Notes: a model not told the origin generated them from the letters alone. 64,000 nucleotides of DNA from Acidobacteriota bacterium (GCA_018269005.1 JAFDVK010000038.1:1-64000); one strand, 5' to 3'. Numbered from the stretch's first letter, positions 26,433-34,818 are shown. Numbers and translations: made by a program.

Positions 26433-27509
26433 TCACTTGCTGCCAAATCCGTGATCGCGTGCAAAGACAATCGCTTGTGCTCGTGTCCAAACTCCGAGCT
26501 TATCGAAAACATTGGAAACGTGATTGCGCACCGTTTTTTCGCTTATCGAGAGGCGTCCGGCGATCTCGGCGTTGCCGAGGCCCTCAGAGATTAGCGTCAA
26601 GACTTCGCGTTCGCGTTTCGACAACTCGGAGAATGCGCCGTCCTCGCCGTCCTTTGCGACTCCAAGTCCCATAAAATGCGACACCTCGCTGCAGAAACGT
26701 CCCCAGGCAGGCTCAGTTTCAAGCAGTACGTGGTTCTTCGAGTCGAGCTCGATGAACCTTGCACCGGGAATTTCGGCTGCCAGAATATGGCCTTCTTCGA
26801 TCGGGACAACTGCGTCTTCGCGGGAATGCAGCACGAGCGTTGTTGCCCTCACCTTGCTGAGCAGATCCGTAACATCGATCAGGCTGCGGGATGCGAATAG
26901 TTTGCCCGCGATCTCGGCAGTGGTCGTTCTCCTGCAGAGATCGGTGTACCACTTAACTTGTTCATCGGTGCCGCCGGGAAGAAATCGCGAGGTAAATATT
27001 TGACGAAAGGCTGGATTATCTTCGTCCCATCCGAAACGCAGAACGTCGACCAGCGCCTTGTAGAACCTTGCCTTTTCGGTGTCGCCTCTTTTAAGAGGGC
27101 CGCGTGCATAGCCGCCGTAAAGGATGAGTTTGGACACGCGTTCCGGGTGCTTTGCGGCGTAGGCGACGCAGATGGCGCCCCCTTGCGAAATACCGAGCAG
27201 AGTAAGCGGTTCTTTAACGGATGCCGCCTCGATCACGTCTTCCAGGTCCGTAACCCAACGCTCGAGCGAGATGTCGCCCGCGTTCCGGTCGGTCATCCCG
27301 CAGCCTCGTTCGTCGTGGCGGATATATCGAAAGTTACTAGCTAAGAACTGCATCCAGTGCCGCCAAATGGGGCTTTCCCACTCGTACTCAAGATGCGTCA
27401 GCCAATTCGCGGCCTTAACAACTACAGGTCCGGTGCCGGCCTCGGCCCACGCAAGCCGGATCCCATCGGAGGTGCGAACATACCTGATCGTTTGCGGCAC
27501 ATTTTTCAT
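26433..27509 (-). CDS. alpha/beta hydrolase fused to LuxR-type helix-turn-helix
   Basis: The 358-residue product combines two domains. Residues ~1-270 form an alpha/beta hydrolase: HDERGCG (oxyanion strand), the nucleophile elbow GISQGG with the catalytic Ser, an acid in HSREDAVVP and His in SKNHVLLE, so the triad appears complete. Residues ~290-358 form a LuxR/GerE helix-turn-helix (FSELSKREREVLTLISEG, LSISEKTVRNHVSNVFDKL). The hydrolase part may bind or cleave a small ester or lactone and control DNA binding. The MddA-like gene starts 136 bp away in the opposite direction and is a candidate target, which is inference from position only. Confidence 0.9.
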   Translation of the reverse strand: MKNVPQTIRYVRTSDGIRLAWAEAGTGPVVVKAANWLTHLEYEWESPIWRHWMQFLASNFRYIRHDERGCGMTDRNAGDISLERWVTDLEDVIEAASVKEPLTLLGISQGGAICVAYAAKHPERVSKLILYGGYARGPLKRGDTEKARFYKALVDVLRFGWDEDNPAFRQIFTSRFLPGGTDEQVKWYTDLCRRTTTAEIAGKLFASRSLIDVTDLLSKVRATTLVLHSREDAVVPIEEGHILAAEIPGARFIELDSKNHVLLETEPAWGRFCSEVSHFMGLGVAKDGEDGAFSELSKREREVLTLISEGLGNAEIAGRLSISEKTVRNHVSNVFDKLGVWTRAQAIVFARDHGFGSK

Positions 27510-27644
27510 GGTTTGACAGGCAAAAAGAACGCGACCAGGGCGAATGTCCTACCCTAAATGCGAGCAGAATAGCAGAACTGGGACGAAAAACCTATGGAAT
27601 TACCGACTCCGCAGTCGCATTATTCCAAGTAAGGAGTGGTCTAA

Positions 27645-28421
27645 ATGATAATTCGAATCTTATTCTTTTCCTATGGTGTTCTTTCATATCTGATCTTTTT
27701 CGGAACTTTTCTTTATGCCGTCGGGTTTATCGGCGGGTTTTGGGTACCGACAACGCTTGACGGCCCTCCGAATGGGCCGATAGCGACCGCCGTCGCTATC
27801 AACGTCGGGCTCCTGGCGCTATTTGCCTTGCAACACAGCGTAATGGCTCGGAAGTGGTTCAAGGACGGGTGGACGAAGATCGTCCCGCAGCCGATCGAGC
27901 GTTCGACGTACGTTTTGTTCTCGAGTCTTGCATTGATAGCTCTATTCTGGCTTTGGCGTCCAATGGGCGGGGTTGTGTGGTCGGTCGAAGATCCGGTCGC
28001 TGTCGTGATACTTCGGTCTCTTTTCGGGTTTGGCTGGGCACTTGTGCTCATCACTACGTTTTTGATAAACCACTTCGATCTCTTTGGGCTTCGACAGGTC
28101 TGGTATCACCTCATTGGCGTCCCGTTGCCAGAGATGAAGTTCGTAACGCCCGGCCCATACCGAATGGTGAGGCATCCGCTTTATGTGGGGTGGTTTTTCG
28201 TGTTCTGGATGATGCCCGTGATGACATTCGCTCATCTTCTCTTCGCGCTGGCGACGACCGCCTACATCCTTATCGCTATCCAGTTCGAAGAACGAGATCT
28301 GGTTCGCGAACACGGCGATAAATACCGCGCGTACAAGCGAAGGGTTCCAATGGTGATACCATTAACGGCTCGCGGTGCGACCGTTCCCGCGGAAACGGTC
28401 CGCAGCTACGAAAGTAAATGA
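27645..28421 (+). CDS. mddA: methanethiol S-methyltransferase-like membrane protein
   Basis: The 258-residue integral membrane protein has about five to six helices and the isoprenylcysteine-carboxyl-methyltransferase-like core: ALQHSVMARKWFK near residue 63, then GPYRMVRHPLYVGW with VRHP for AdoMet binding and EERDLVREHGDKYRAYKRRVP near the C-terminus. This pattern matches MddA, which methylates methanethiol to dimethyl sulfide, rather than the related NnrU. An excellent AAGGAG site precedes the ATG. It is divergent from the hydrolase-LuxR gene and ends in a bidirectional terminator. The symbol is a family assignment; activity is untested here. Confidence 0.82.
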   Translation: MIIRILFFSYGVLSYLIFFGTFLYAVGFIGGFWVPTTLDGPPNGPIATAVAINVGLLALFALQHSVMARKWFKDGWTKIVPQPIERSTYVLFSSLALIALFWLWRPMGGVVWSVEDPVAVVILRSLFGFGWALVLITTFLINHFDLFGLRQVWYHLIGVPLPEMKFVTPGPYRMVRHPLYVGWFFVFWMMPVMTFAHLLFALATTAYILIAIQFEERDLVREHGDKYRAYKRRVPMVIPLTARGATVPAETVRSYESK

Positions 28422-28447
28422 TGAGACTTTGGGTTCAGGCAAAAACA

Positions 28448-28476
28448 AAGAGCATCGGCCAATGACCGATGCTCTT
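28448..28476. terminator. bidirectional terminator between mddA and rpmA
   Basis: AAGAGCATCGG and CCGATGCTCTT form a perfect 11-bp stem with a 7-nt loop. On the minus strand TTGTTTTTG follows; on the plus strand ATTGTAATTA. It serves both convergent genes. Confidence 0.8.
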
Positions 28477-28515
28477 ATTGTAATTAGGATCGAATGTCAG
28501 TCGCGAGTAGCGAAG

Positions 28516-28800
28516 CTACGCGGCCTCCGGTGCCGCTTCCGCTGCGCGCTCGGCATAGACGCTGATGAACTTGCCCTTGCGGCCCTTGTCCTCGAACTTA
28601 ACGAAGCCTTCGATCAGTGCAAAAAGCGTATCGTCTTTGCCCCGGCCGACATTATTGCCCGGCTTCCATTTCGTGCCGCGTTGGCGAGCAAGGATATTGC
28701 CGCCAAGCACATGCTGGCCGCCGAATTTCTTAAGGCCGAGACGCTGTGCAGCTGAATCGCGGCCGTTTCTGGATGAACCTACACCTTTCTTATGTGCCAT
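28516..28800 (-). CDS. rpmA: 50S ribosomal protein L27
   Basis: The product has 94 residues from the ATG at 28800, chosen because L27 begins MAHKKG; the open frame continues 14 codons upstream but those residues are not L27-like. [22 protein letters not shown] is the typical N-terminus reaching the peptidyl transferase centre, and no Firmicutes-style cleaved leader is present. A ~10-residue Ala/Glu-rich tail follows the domain. No ribosome site is evident. The gene is 53 bp downstream of rplU, the usual pair. Confidence 0.97.
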   Translation of the reverse strand: MAHKKGVGSSRNGRDSAAQRLGLKKFGGQHVLGGNILARQRGTKWKPGNNVGRGKDDTLFALIEGFVKFEDKGRKGKFISVYAERAAEAAPEAA

Positions 28801-28853
28801 TGTGTTAGTAAATAGTGAATGGTTAATTGTTAATAGCAACAACCGTCCGTTCG

Positions 28854-29126
28854 TTAGTCTATTGTGATCTCCGTATAGCCTTGCCTGTGGCCCTGTTTGC
28901 GCTTGTACTGTTTACGGCGCTTTTTCTTAAAGACGATGACCTTATCGCCAAGGCCGTGACCGACAACGGTAGCTTTGATGCTTCCCGTCGCAGCCTTTCC
29001 ATCTGCTAGGATGGTGTCGATATCGACTTTCTTGCCGGCTTCCGCTTCGATCGACGGGACGCGAACCTTCTGGCCGCTCTCGACCGCGAACTGTTTACCG
29101 CCGGTTTTAATGATCGTGTAACTCAT
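28854..29126 (-). CDS. rplU: 50S ribosomal protein L21 (short form)
   Basis: The 90-residue product starts [20 protein letters not shown] and ends [14 protein letters not shown], clear L21 signatures. Usual L21 is about 100-105 residues. The segment that normally reads VGTPxVxGAxVxAxV is reduced here to [13 protein letters not shown], a loss of about 10-12 residues in the loop between two strands. The AGGAG site lies 8 nt before the ATG. A near-consensus promoter and structured leader precede it, so rplU-rpmA is its own transcription unit. Confidence 0.96.
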   Translation of the reverse strand: MSYTIIKTGGKQFAVESGQKVRVPSIEAEAGKKVDIDTILADGKAATGSIKATVVGHGLGDKVIVFKKKRRKQYKRKQGHRQGYTEITID

Positions 29127-29138
29127 TTTCTCTCCTGG

Positions 29139-29186
29139 CTTTTCGGGCAGCTTACGCGGGCAAACCTCTGCCCCACAGCCGAAAAG
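29139..29186 (-). promoter_or_regulatory. structured leader of rplU-rpmA
   Basis: In the transcript, CTTTTCGG (29179-29186) pairs with the complementary arm at 29139-29146, enclosing an inner hairpin GGGCA/TGCCC (29158-29173). An alternative pairing of GGGCAG (29145-29150) with CTGCCC (29168-29173) excludes both. This is the form expected of an autoregulated ribosomal protein leader, but no factor is proven. Confidence 0.5.
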
Positions 29187-29191
29187 TTCAA

Positions 29192-29220
29192 ATTATACGG
29201 AAAAGGCAGGGCAAGGTCAA
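29192..29220 (-). promoter_or_regulatory. sigma-70 type promoter of rplU
   Basis: On the minus strand TTGACC (29215-29220) and TATAAT (29192-29197) are separated by exactly 17 bp. The -35 box overlaps the hpt stop codon. The start site would lie about 55-60 nt before the rplU ATG. Confidence 0.8.
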
Positions 29221-29795
29221 GCTTCCGCAGGGTTCTTTACAACTCCGATAAATGGCAGGTTGCGATAGCGTCCGGCGGCGTCAAGGCCGTAGCCGACAAC
29301 GAATTCATTCGGGATCACGAACCCCGTGTAATCGAGCTTCAACTCCTTGTTAATCCGAGGTTCAGGCTTGTCGAGAAAGCTTGCGAGCTTTATGGAGTTC
29401 GCCCCGCGAGAACCAAGGATATCGAGCAATCGAGTCAAAGTAAGGCCTGTGTCGATGATGTCTTCCACCACGAGCACATCCTTGCCGCGGATCGGGTTGC
29501 TCAGGTCCTTTAGGATCTCCACGTCGCCGGTCGAAACAGTTCCGTCCTTGTAGCTCGAAACGGCCATAAAGTCGATCTTCATAGGCAGATCGATCGCCCG
29601 CATCAGGTCGGCCATAAATACGCACGAACCTTTCAGAACGCCGACCAGTACAAGATCGCGGCCCTGGTAGTCAGCTGTTATTTGGCGTCCAAGCACGTCG
29701 ATCCGCGCTTTTATGTCGTCCGCCGAATAAAGTATCGAAAGGTTCGGGTTTGTAAACTCGGTCACTGCGGTCTGTTTCAATGATTCGGCCGTCAT
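29217..29795 (-). CDS. hpt: hypoxanthine phosphoribosyltransferase
   Basis: The 192-residue enzyme transfers the phosphoribosyl group of PRPP to hypoxanthine or guanine in purine salvage. Visible motifs are GVLKGSCVFMADLMRAID, KDGTVSTGDVEI, the PRPP loop VLVVEDIIDTGLTL, and FVIPNEFVVGYGLDAAGRYRNLPFIGVV for base binding. A ~15-residue N-terminal extension precedes the common domain. It is cytoplasmic. Its neighbours rpiB and deoC on the opposite strand also handle PRPP-related pentose phosphates. The rplU promoter overlaps its 3' end. Confidence 0.96.
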   Translation of the reverse strand: MTAESLKQTAVTEFTNPNLSILYSADDIKARIDVLGRQITADYQGRDLVLVGVLKGSCVFMADLMRAIDLPMKIDFMAVSSYKDGTVSTGDVEILKDLSNPIRGKDVLVVEDIIDTGLTLTRLLDILGSRGANSIKLASFLDKPEPRINKELKLDYTGFVIPNEFVVGYGLDAAGRYRNLPFIGVVKNPAEA

Positions 29796-29890
29796 AATTT
29801 ATCGTTCTTTGGTTGATTGGCTGGCTAAATGAAAATATATTCAAATAGCACGGCCATTTCAAGGATGGCAGGCGTGTCTCGACAAAACGA

Positions 29891-30682
29891 ATGGTAAAAG
29901 CGACAGACGAAACGCGTGACCGAGTAAGAGAGCTTGTTCGCCAAGTGCTCGCCAGCGTTCCCGCAGATACGGCAGAGCCCGAGGAAGAGCCTGTGGGGCA
30001 TTCGCCGGAGCACATTGTCGTAAACTCCCTAAAAGATAAACTTGCGTTGGAATGGGATCGTGACGAATCATCGAAATTGCTCCTTACCGAGGACGATATT
30101 CGCGGGCTCGATCACGGGTCAAGGCTTCGCATCAACGAAAAGGCCAAGTTCACGCCGCTCGCCGCTGACTTGATAAGCGACCGTGGCATTGAGCTTATCA
30201 AGAAGACGTCGCGAACGAGTTCGATAAAGGTCCGTTCCGTCGCGATCGGTTCTGATCATGGCGGTTTCAAGGCGAAAGAGGCTTTGAAAGCCAAGCTGGT
30301 TGAGCGAGGCGTAAATGTCCGCGATTTTGGGACCGATTCGGAAGAAGCGGTCGATTATCCTGATTTTGCTCACGCCGTCGCAAAGGCTGTGGGTGCCGGC
30401 CATGTTGACGCGGGGATCTTGATCGATGGGGCCGGGATCGGAAGTGCGATCGCTGCGAACAAGGTTCCCAATGCACGTGCGGCGCAGTGTTATTCCGTCG
30501 CCCTTGCGAAGAATTCCCGTGAACATAACTCTGCGAACGTCCTTTCGCTCGGTGCCGGCCAGAATTCGCTCGACGAAATGTGGCGGATCACCGAGGCTTT
30601 CCTATCGACCGAGATCACGGAAGATCGGCATAAGAAGCGGGTGGCAAAGATCGACGCTATCGATAGACAGTACCGAAAGTAG
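29891..30682 (+). CDS. rpiB: ribose-5-phosphate isomerase B with microcompartment-like N-terminal extension
   Basis: The 263-residue product is about 110 residues longer than RpiB. Residues ~114-263 form the isomerase ([10 protein letters not shown] at 121-130, [34 protein letters not shown]). The Cys that serves as base in E. coli RpiB (FCGTG) is an Asp here (D179). Residues ~5-22 ([18 protein letters not shown]) form an amphipathic helix followed by an acidic linker, like an encapsulation peptide. Residues ~63-104 ([13 protein letters not shown], then [16 protein letters not shown]) resemble the N-terminal segment of EutQ/EutT. The gene is 20 bp ahead of deoC and certainly co-transcribed. 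Confidence 0.9.
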   Translation: MVKATDETRDRVRELVRQVLASVPADTAEPEEEPVGHSPEHIVVNSLKDKLALEWDRDESSKLLLTEDDIRGLDHGSRLRINEKAKFTPLAADLISDRGIELIKKTSRTSSIKVRSVAIGSDHGGFKAKEALKAKLVERGVNVRDFGTDSEEAVDYPDFAHAVAKAVGAGHVDAGILIDGAGIGSAIAANKVPNARAAQCYSVALAKNSREHNSANVLSLGAGQNSLDEMWRITEAFLSTEITEDRHKKRVAKIDAIDRQYRK

Positions 30683-30702
30683 TAAAATCTACTTCTAAAG
30701 CA

Positions 30703-31560
30703 ATGCAATCTAACGGACAACACGAACTACTGGTCGAGCAGATAACGGACCTTGTGATGGCGAAACTGTCGGGCGAGGAATACTCGCCGAGCTTTTGCCG
30801 GGCGGACGTTGAAAGGATCGTTGACGCCGGCGCTGAAAGGATCGGCATCGTCCTAGGCGAAACTGCGACCGCCCACGATTGGGCGAGCCTGATCGACCAC
30901 ACGCTCCTAAAGCCTGAGGCATCGCTCAACGACATTAAGAAACTTTGTCGCGAGGCCGCCGAGTTCGGTTTTGCGTCGGTCTGCGTGAATCCGGCCTACG
31001 TAAAGGACGCGGTCGAATTCCTAAAAGGAACGGATGTGCCCGTCTGTACGGTGATCGGCTTTCCGCTGGGAGCTACACTGCCCGATGTAAAGGCTTACGA
31101 GGCCCGAAGAGCCATTTTCAACGGCGCTCGCGAAGTTGATATGGTCATCAACATCGGAGCTCTAAAAAGCGGCGACGATTGCCTTGTCGAGGACGACATT
31201 CGCGCCGTCGTGGAGGCGGCCCATCAAGATCACATTCTGTGTAAGGTGATCATCGAGACCGCACTGCTTACCGATGAAGAGAAGGTCCGGGCATGCATTG
31301 CTGCCAAGAACGCAGGTGCTGATTTTGTTAAGACCTCAACAGGCTTCGCAAAAGGCGGCGCGACCGCGAACGACGTTGCCTTGATGCGTCACACGGTGGG
31401 GTCTGCTCTAGGAGTTAAGGCCTCCGGCGGCGTAAAGGGAATTGACGATGCTCGCGCAATGTTCGAGGCCGGTGCCACACGCATCGGTGCTTCGGTCGGC
31501 GTCAAGATAGCGCAAGAAGCCTCGGGCATTAAGACCGAGGCTTCCGCGTCAAGTTATTAA
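30703..31560 (+). CDS. deoC: deoxyribose-phosphate aldolase with N-terminal targeting-like helix
   Basis: The 285-residue enzyme cleaves deoxyribose 5-phosphate to glyceraldehyde 3-phosphate and acetaldehyde. The aldolase domain starts near residue 60 ([11 protein letters not shown]); the Schiff-base Lys is K210 in FVKTSTGF and the second catalytic Lys is K239 in GVKASGG. About 55 extra N-terminal residues include an amphipathic helix at ~8-22 ([15 protein letters not shown]), which looks like a microcompartment encapsulation peptide. The next residues [18 protein letters not shown] are unexplained. It follows rpiB by 20 bp and converges on the TonB-domain gene. No shell protein gene lies in the window. 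Confidence 0.95.
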   Translation: MQSNGQHELLVEQITDLVMAKLSGEEYSPSFCRADVERIVDAGAERIGIVLGETATAHDWASLIDHTLLKPEASLNDIKKLCREAAEFGFASVCVNPAYVKDAVEFLKGTDVPVCTVIGFPLGATLPDVKAYEARRAIFNGAREVDMVINIGALKSGDDCLVEDDIRAVVEAAHQDHILCKVIIETALLTDEEKVRACIAAKNAGADFVKTSTGFAKGGATANDVALMRHTVGSALGVKASGGVKGIDDARAMFEAGATRIGASVGVKIAQEASGIKTEASASSY

Positions 31561-31580
31561 GTTGTTCTTTCGAGGCGGCC

Positions 31581-32762
31581 TTACCAACCTCGCTTTGCTG
31601 TAAAGTTGAACACAAGATAGCCGGATGCGCCAACTGGCTGGCCGTTGACCGTCGCCGGTTTGAACTTCGAACGGCGAACTGCCTCCTCCGCGGATTTCCG
31701 CAGCGAACTCGGGCCGGATTCCGTATCGACCTTTACGACCTTTCCTGCACTATCAAGGATGACGTTGACCGTGATCCTGCCTTGGACGTTCATACGCCGC
31801 TCCATCTCGGTGTACCGCGGCGTTTCAAGCTCGACAACAAGTGAGTTAAGGTCACCTACCGCAACCATTGCCGGTGGCGGCTCATTTGAAGCCGGTTCGG
31901 TGGTTTTCGGTTCAGCAGGCTTGGTTTCCGCCGGTTTTGTTTCAACCTTTGCGGTTGTTTCCTCGGGCTTTACAACCGGAGCGGCCGGCTTTGCAGGCTG
32001 ATCGGCGGGCTTCACTGTTTGAGCTGCGACCTGTGCAGCGGCCTTTGCCTTAGCATCCTTCAATCTGACGACAGCGGCTTTTGCCGGCTCATTCGAGTTG
32101 TCGGCCTCAACAGCCTTTTCATAATGAGCAAGGGCATCATCGGTTTGGCCAAGCTTCTCTTCGGATGAAGCTCGGCGGAACCAAGAGGCAGTGTCCTTTG
32201 GATCGCGCTGTACCGCAAGCGAGAACTGATTGACGGCCAACTCGAACTTCTGCTGCTTGACATAGATCGAGCCGCGTTCTGCGTAGAGCGAAGCGTCGTC
32301 CGGCTTTAGCTCGATCGCTTTTCCAAGCTCGATCAAGGCGCCGTCCATGTCGCCGGCGGAAAGCAGGCCCATCGCTCGTGCTCTGTAAAAGGCTGAATCA
32401 GGGACCGGACCGAGCGGTTTAGAACCGGACGACGCGACCTGGACCGGCTCCTTCACCTCAGGCTTCGGGCTCTTGTCCTTGATAGCGGCGATCAGCGCCG
32501 GGCTTGCGCCGGTAGCCTCTAGTTCCTTTTCTATGTCGGAATTTAGCTCAAAGGTTATACCGCGCTGTGAAACGGCTGTCGTCAGGATCTGATTCTTCTC
32601 CTCCATCGGAGCCTTCTTAGATCTGAGTGCGATCAGAATATCAGCTAGGCTCAGCTCTTTTGATTGAGCTGAGGCCGCGGGGACTGCTATGACACTGAAG
32701 AGCAGGCAACCGAACAAGAAATATATCGGTAAGCGAATAGCGGAAAATACGTGGCGGAACAT
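31581..32762 (-). CDS. TonB-family C-terminal protein with TPR repeats
   Basis: This 393-residue protein has a signal peptide (~1-32, ending ASAQ). A TPR region with three to four repeats follows (~120-235), then a Pro/Lys/Ala/Thr-rich linker (~240-300, KPAE-type repeats) and a TonB C-terminal domain (~310-393, with MNVQGRITVNVILDSAGKV, AVRRSKFKPATVNGQP). Unlike standard TonB it has no inner-membrane anchor beyond the signal. It is co-transcribed 22 bp after the pseudokinase gene. The TonB domain may bind an outer-membrane partner, or act as a periplasmic protein-interaction module. Confidence 0.85.
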   Translation of the reverse strand: MFRHVFSAIRLPIYFLFGCLLFSVIAVPAASAQSKELSLADILIALRSKKAPMEEKNQILTTAVSQRGITFELNSDIEKELEATGASPALIAAIKDKSPKPEVKEPVQVASSGSKPLGPVPDSAFYRARAMGLLSAGDMDGALIELGKAIELKPDDASLYAERGSIYVKQQKFELAVNQFSLAVQRDPKDTASWFRRASSEEKLGQTDDALAHYEKAVEADNSNEPAKAAVVRLKDAKAKAAAQVAAQTVKPADQPAKPAAPVVKPEETTAKVETKPAETKPAEPKTTEPASNEPPPAMVAVGDLNSLVVELETPRYTEMERRMNVQGRITVNVILDSAGKVVKVDTESGPSSLRKSAEEAVRRSKFKPATVNGQPVGASGYLVFNFTAKRGW

Positions 32763-32784
32763 TTTTCTTTTCTCCAGGGTGGGG

Positions 32785-34818
32785 TTAATTGTCGTTGATC
32801 AAATCATCAACGGAGATCTTCTTTGCCTTTGCGGGGGTCGCAGCGGCGGCGGGTTTTTGTTCAGATCTTGCTGGCTTTGCCTCGGCGATCTGAGGCCGAG
32901 TTTTTACTTCGCGGCTTTCAACCACAGGCCTTTCGGGGGCTGCAGGTGAATTCTCTACGACGGATTGCTGCTGTTCGGCCGGTGGAACTTGGCTATCAGC
33001 TGCTGGTTGTGCCTCAGGTTCGGCACTTACGGTCGCTGCCGCCGGAGCGGTCTGAGCGTTGTCAGGCTGACCGCCGCCCATTGAACTGAGCATCCAGACG
33101 CCGATGGCTAGAACGATCAGAGCGACGGCACCGATACCAATGACCTTCGTAGGTATTCCCTTTGCTTCCGGTTCAGTTGAGCCAAAAGAACCGGGAACCG
33201 ATGCAAAGGAAGTCTCGGCAGCTTTGATCTTCGGGACAGATTCCACCGCGGGAACGGTATTCGCTTCGACGCGGGTGTGTATGCCGCCATAAGGTTCGTC
33301 GGCAGGTGAATGGGTGCGTGCCGCAGCCTCTTCGACCAGTTCGGCCTCTTTTGGCGCGATCTCATCGATGAACGGCTCCGGATGCTCTTCGATAACCTCT
33401 TCAGAAAGCGAGAAGGTCGCCGTCGGTTCTTCCGCTGCGGCCGGAGTATGGACGAACTCAGGTTCTTCTTCGGCGACAGCGACAGGCTCTTCTTCGGCAG
33501 CAGCTACGGGTTCTTCTACAACCTCGTTGGAATAAGCGATCTCGAACCCGGCGGGTGCGGCCTCGGGTTCTGGGGCCGATTCCTCAAAGGGAGCAGATAC
33601 TTCTGCGGGAGCTTCTGCGGCATAGGCAAGCACTTCGTCGGGTTGAAATGCGGTTTCCTCCGCCGCTTCGTGGGTTTGTGCTGAAATCGCCGGTCCGGAC
33701 GGCCCAAAAGGGATCTCCAGAAGATCGTCAAAGTCGTCCGAGTTGGCTGCAGGAGCAAAGGCTTTAGCTGCTTCGAAAGGCGTTGGCGCCGCAACTTCGT
33801 TCGCGGCTTCGGCAGGAGGAGCATCTTCGACCGGCGTTGGGTCTTCGACGGGCACGTACTCTTCTACCGGTTGGTCAGACGCTTCTACCGTGGCTACTTC
33901 GACTTCCTGCCGTTCTTCCATCTGTGGTTCGACCGGTGCGGCAACTTCAATCACGGGTCGCGAGGCGACAGGTGCCGAGGTCGGCATAGCAGGCTGCATC
34001 AAGGCGGCTTCGAGCGAATCATCGCGCAGTTCGCGCTTGAGCGAAAGCATCTTCATCAGCTCATCCGAGGCGTTCTTGGGAACGTGCGGGTTCAGGCCGT
34101 CGATCGCCGTCAGCGGATCGTTTCCGGAATCGTGTATCTCGATCAGCCGCTCCATCGCAGACTTTGGTGCGGAGCCGGCAAAGAGGTTGTAGAAGACGGC
34201 CGCGATGGAATAAAGGTCGGTCCGATGATCCGGTGCGGCGTCGAGCAGAGCCAGGCTCCTTTCGTCGTAATCAGCCGTGATCGCCTTCTGAGAGGCAAAA
34301 TCGAGCGTTTCCCAAATGGCTTCGAGCGGAAGATATGGAGATTCTGACGGACTGCTGCTGAGGATCTGCGCGCGTTCGAAGAACGCGAGTTTCAACGTGC
34401 CGTCCAGACTTGCACGAAAATAGAGCGGAGAGATCTCGATCAATTTTGCGTTCGGGAACTGTCTGCGGATCTGTGCGACGGAATCAACGATCGGTCTAAT
34501 GCGCTCGCAGAGTTTTGCGACCTCGGCCGAGTTGAGGCGATCGTTTCCAAGATCCCAAGGCCCGCTGCTCATCAGCGGTTCTGTAACGAGATATGCGCGA
34601 CCGTTCTCATCAAAACGGTCGGCAATACCGAGAATGCCATTGCCGCGATATTTCGCGTTGGCATTCCCAAAAAGGGTCAGGCCCGCGTTCTCACAAAGCA
34701 GAACGGGCTTGGCGGCTAGGTTGTCTTGAGCCTCATAAATGGTGTGCGATGAGTTTGAGGCTACTATTTGGCTGACGCGGAAGCGTCCTTGGCGGAGAAT
34801 CGAGTTGGTGGATAGCAT
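32785..34818 (-). CDS. membrane-anchored pseudokinase with acidic linker
   Basis: The 677-residue product has a kinase-fold N-terminal half (~1-275) but no catalytic residues: the position of HRDLKPxN reads EISPLYFR, and DFG reads AFF. The helix regions DHRTDLYSIAAVFYNLFAG and PKNASDELMKMLSLKRELR keep the C-lobe pattern. Residues ~285-530 are a low-complexity region rich in E, A, P and V. One membrane helix follows at ~562-582 (IPTKVIGIGAVALIVLAIG), then a ~95-residue tail rich in Q, A, P and K. The N-terminal part lies in the cytoplasm, with the tail outside. The TonB/TPR gene follows by 22 bp, so both probably act together. Confidence 0.78.
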   Translation of the reverse strand: MLSTNSILRQGRFRVSQIVASNSSHTIYEAQDNLAAKPVLLCENAGLTLFGNANAKYRGNGILGIADRFDENGRAYLVTEPLMSSGPWDLGNDRLNSAEVAKLCERIRPIVDSVAQIRRQFPNAKLIEISPLYFRASLDGTLKLAFFERAQILSSSPSESPYLPLEAIWETLDFASQKAITADYDERSLALLDAAPDHRTDLYSIAAVFYNLFAGSAPKSAMERLIEIHDSGNDPLTAIDGLNPHVPKNASDELMKMLSLKRELRDDSLEAALMQPAMPTSAPVASRPVIEVAAPVEPQMEERQEVEVATVEASDQPVEEYVPVEDPTPVEDAPPAEAANEVAAPTPFEAAKAFAPAANSDDFDDLLEIPFGPSGPAISAQTHEAAEETAFQPDEVLAYAAEAPAEVSAPFEESAPEPEAAPAGFEIAYSNEVVEEPVAAAEEEPVAVAEEEPEFVHTPAAAEEPTATFSLSEEVIEEHPEPFIDEIAPKEAELVEEAAARTHSPADEPYGGIHTRVEANTVPAVESVPKIKAAETSFASVPGSFGSTEPEAKGIPTKVIGIGAVALIVLAIGVWMLSSMGGGQPDNAQTAPAAATVSAEPEAQPAADSQVPPAEQQQSVVENSPAAPERPVVESREVKTRPQIAEAKPARSEQKPAAAATPAKAKKISVDDLINDN

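Noticed and set aside
29891..31560. Complete microcompartment locus
   Set aside because: No shell protein gene was found in any frame near the pair; only the two enzymes have the targeting-like features.
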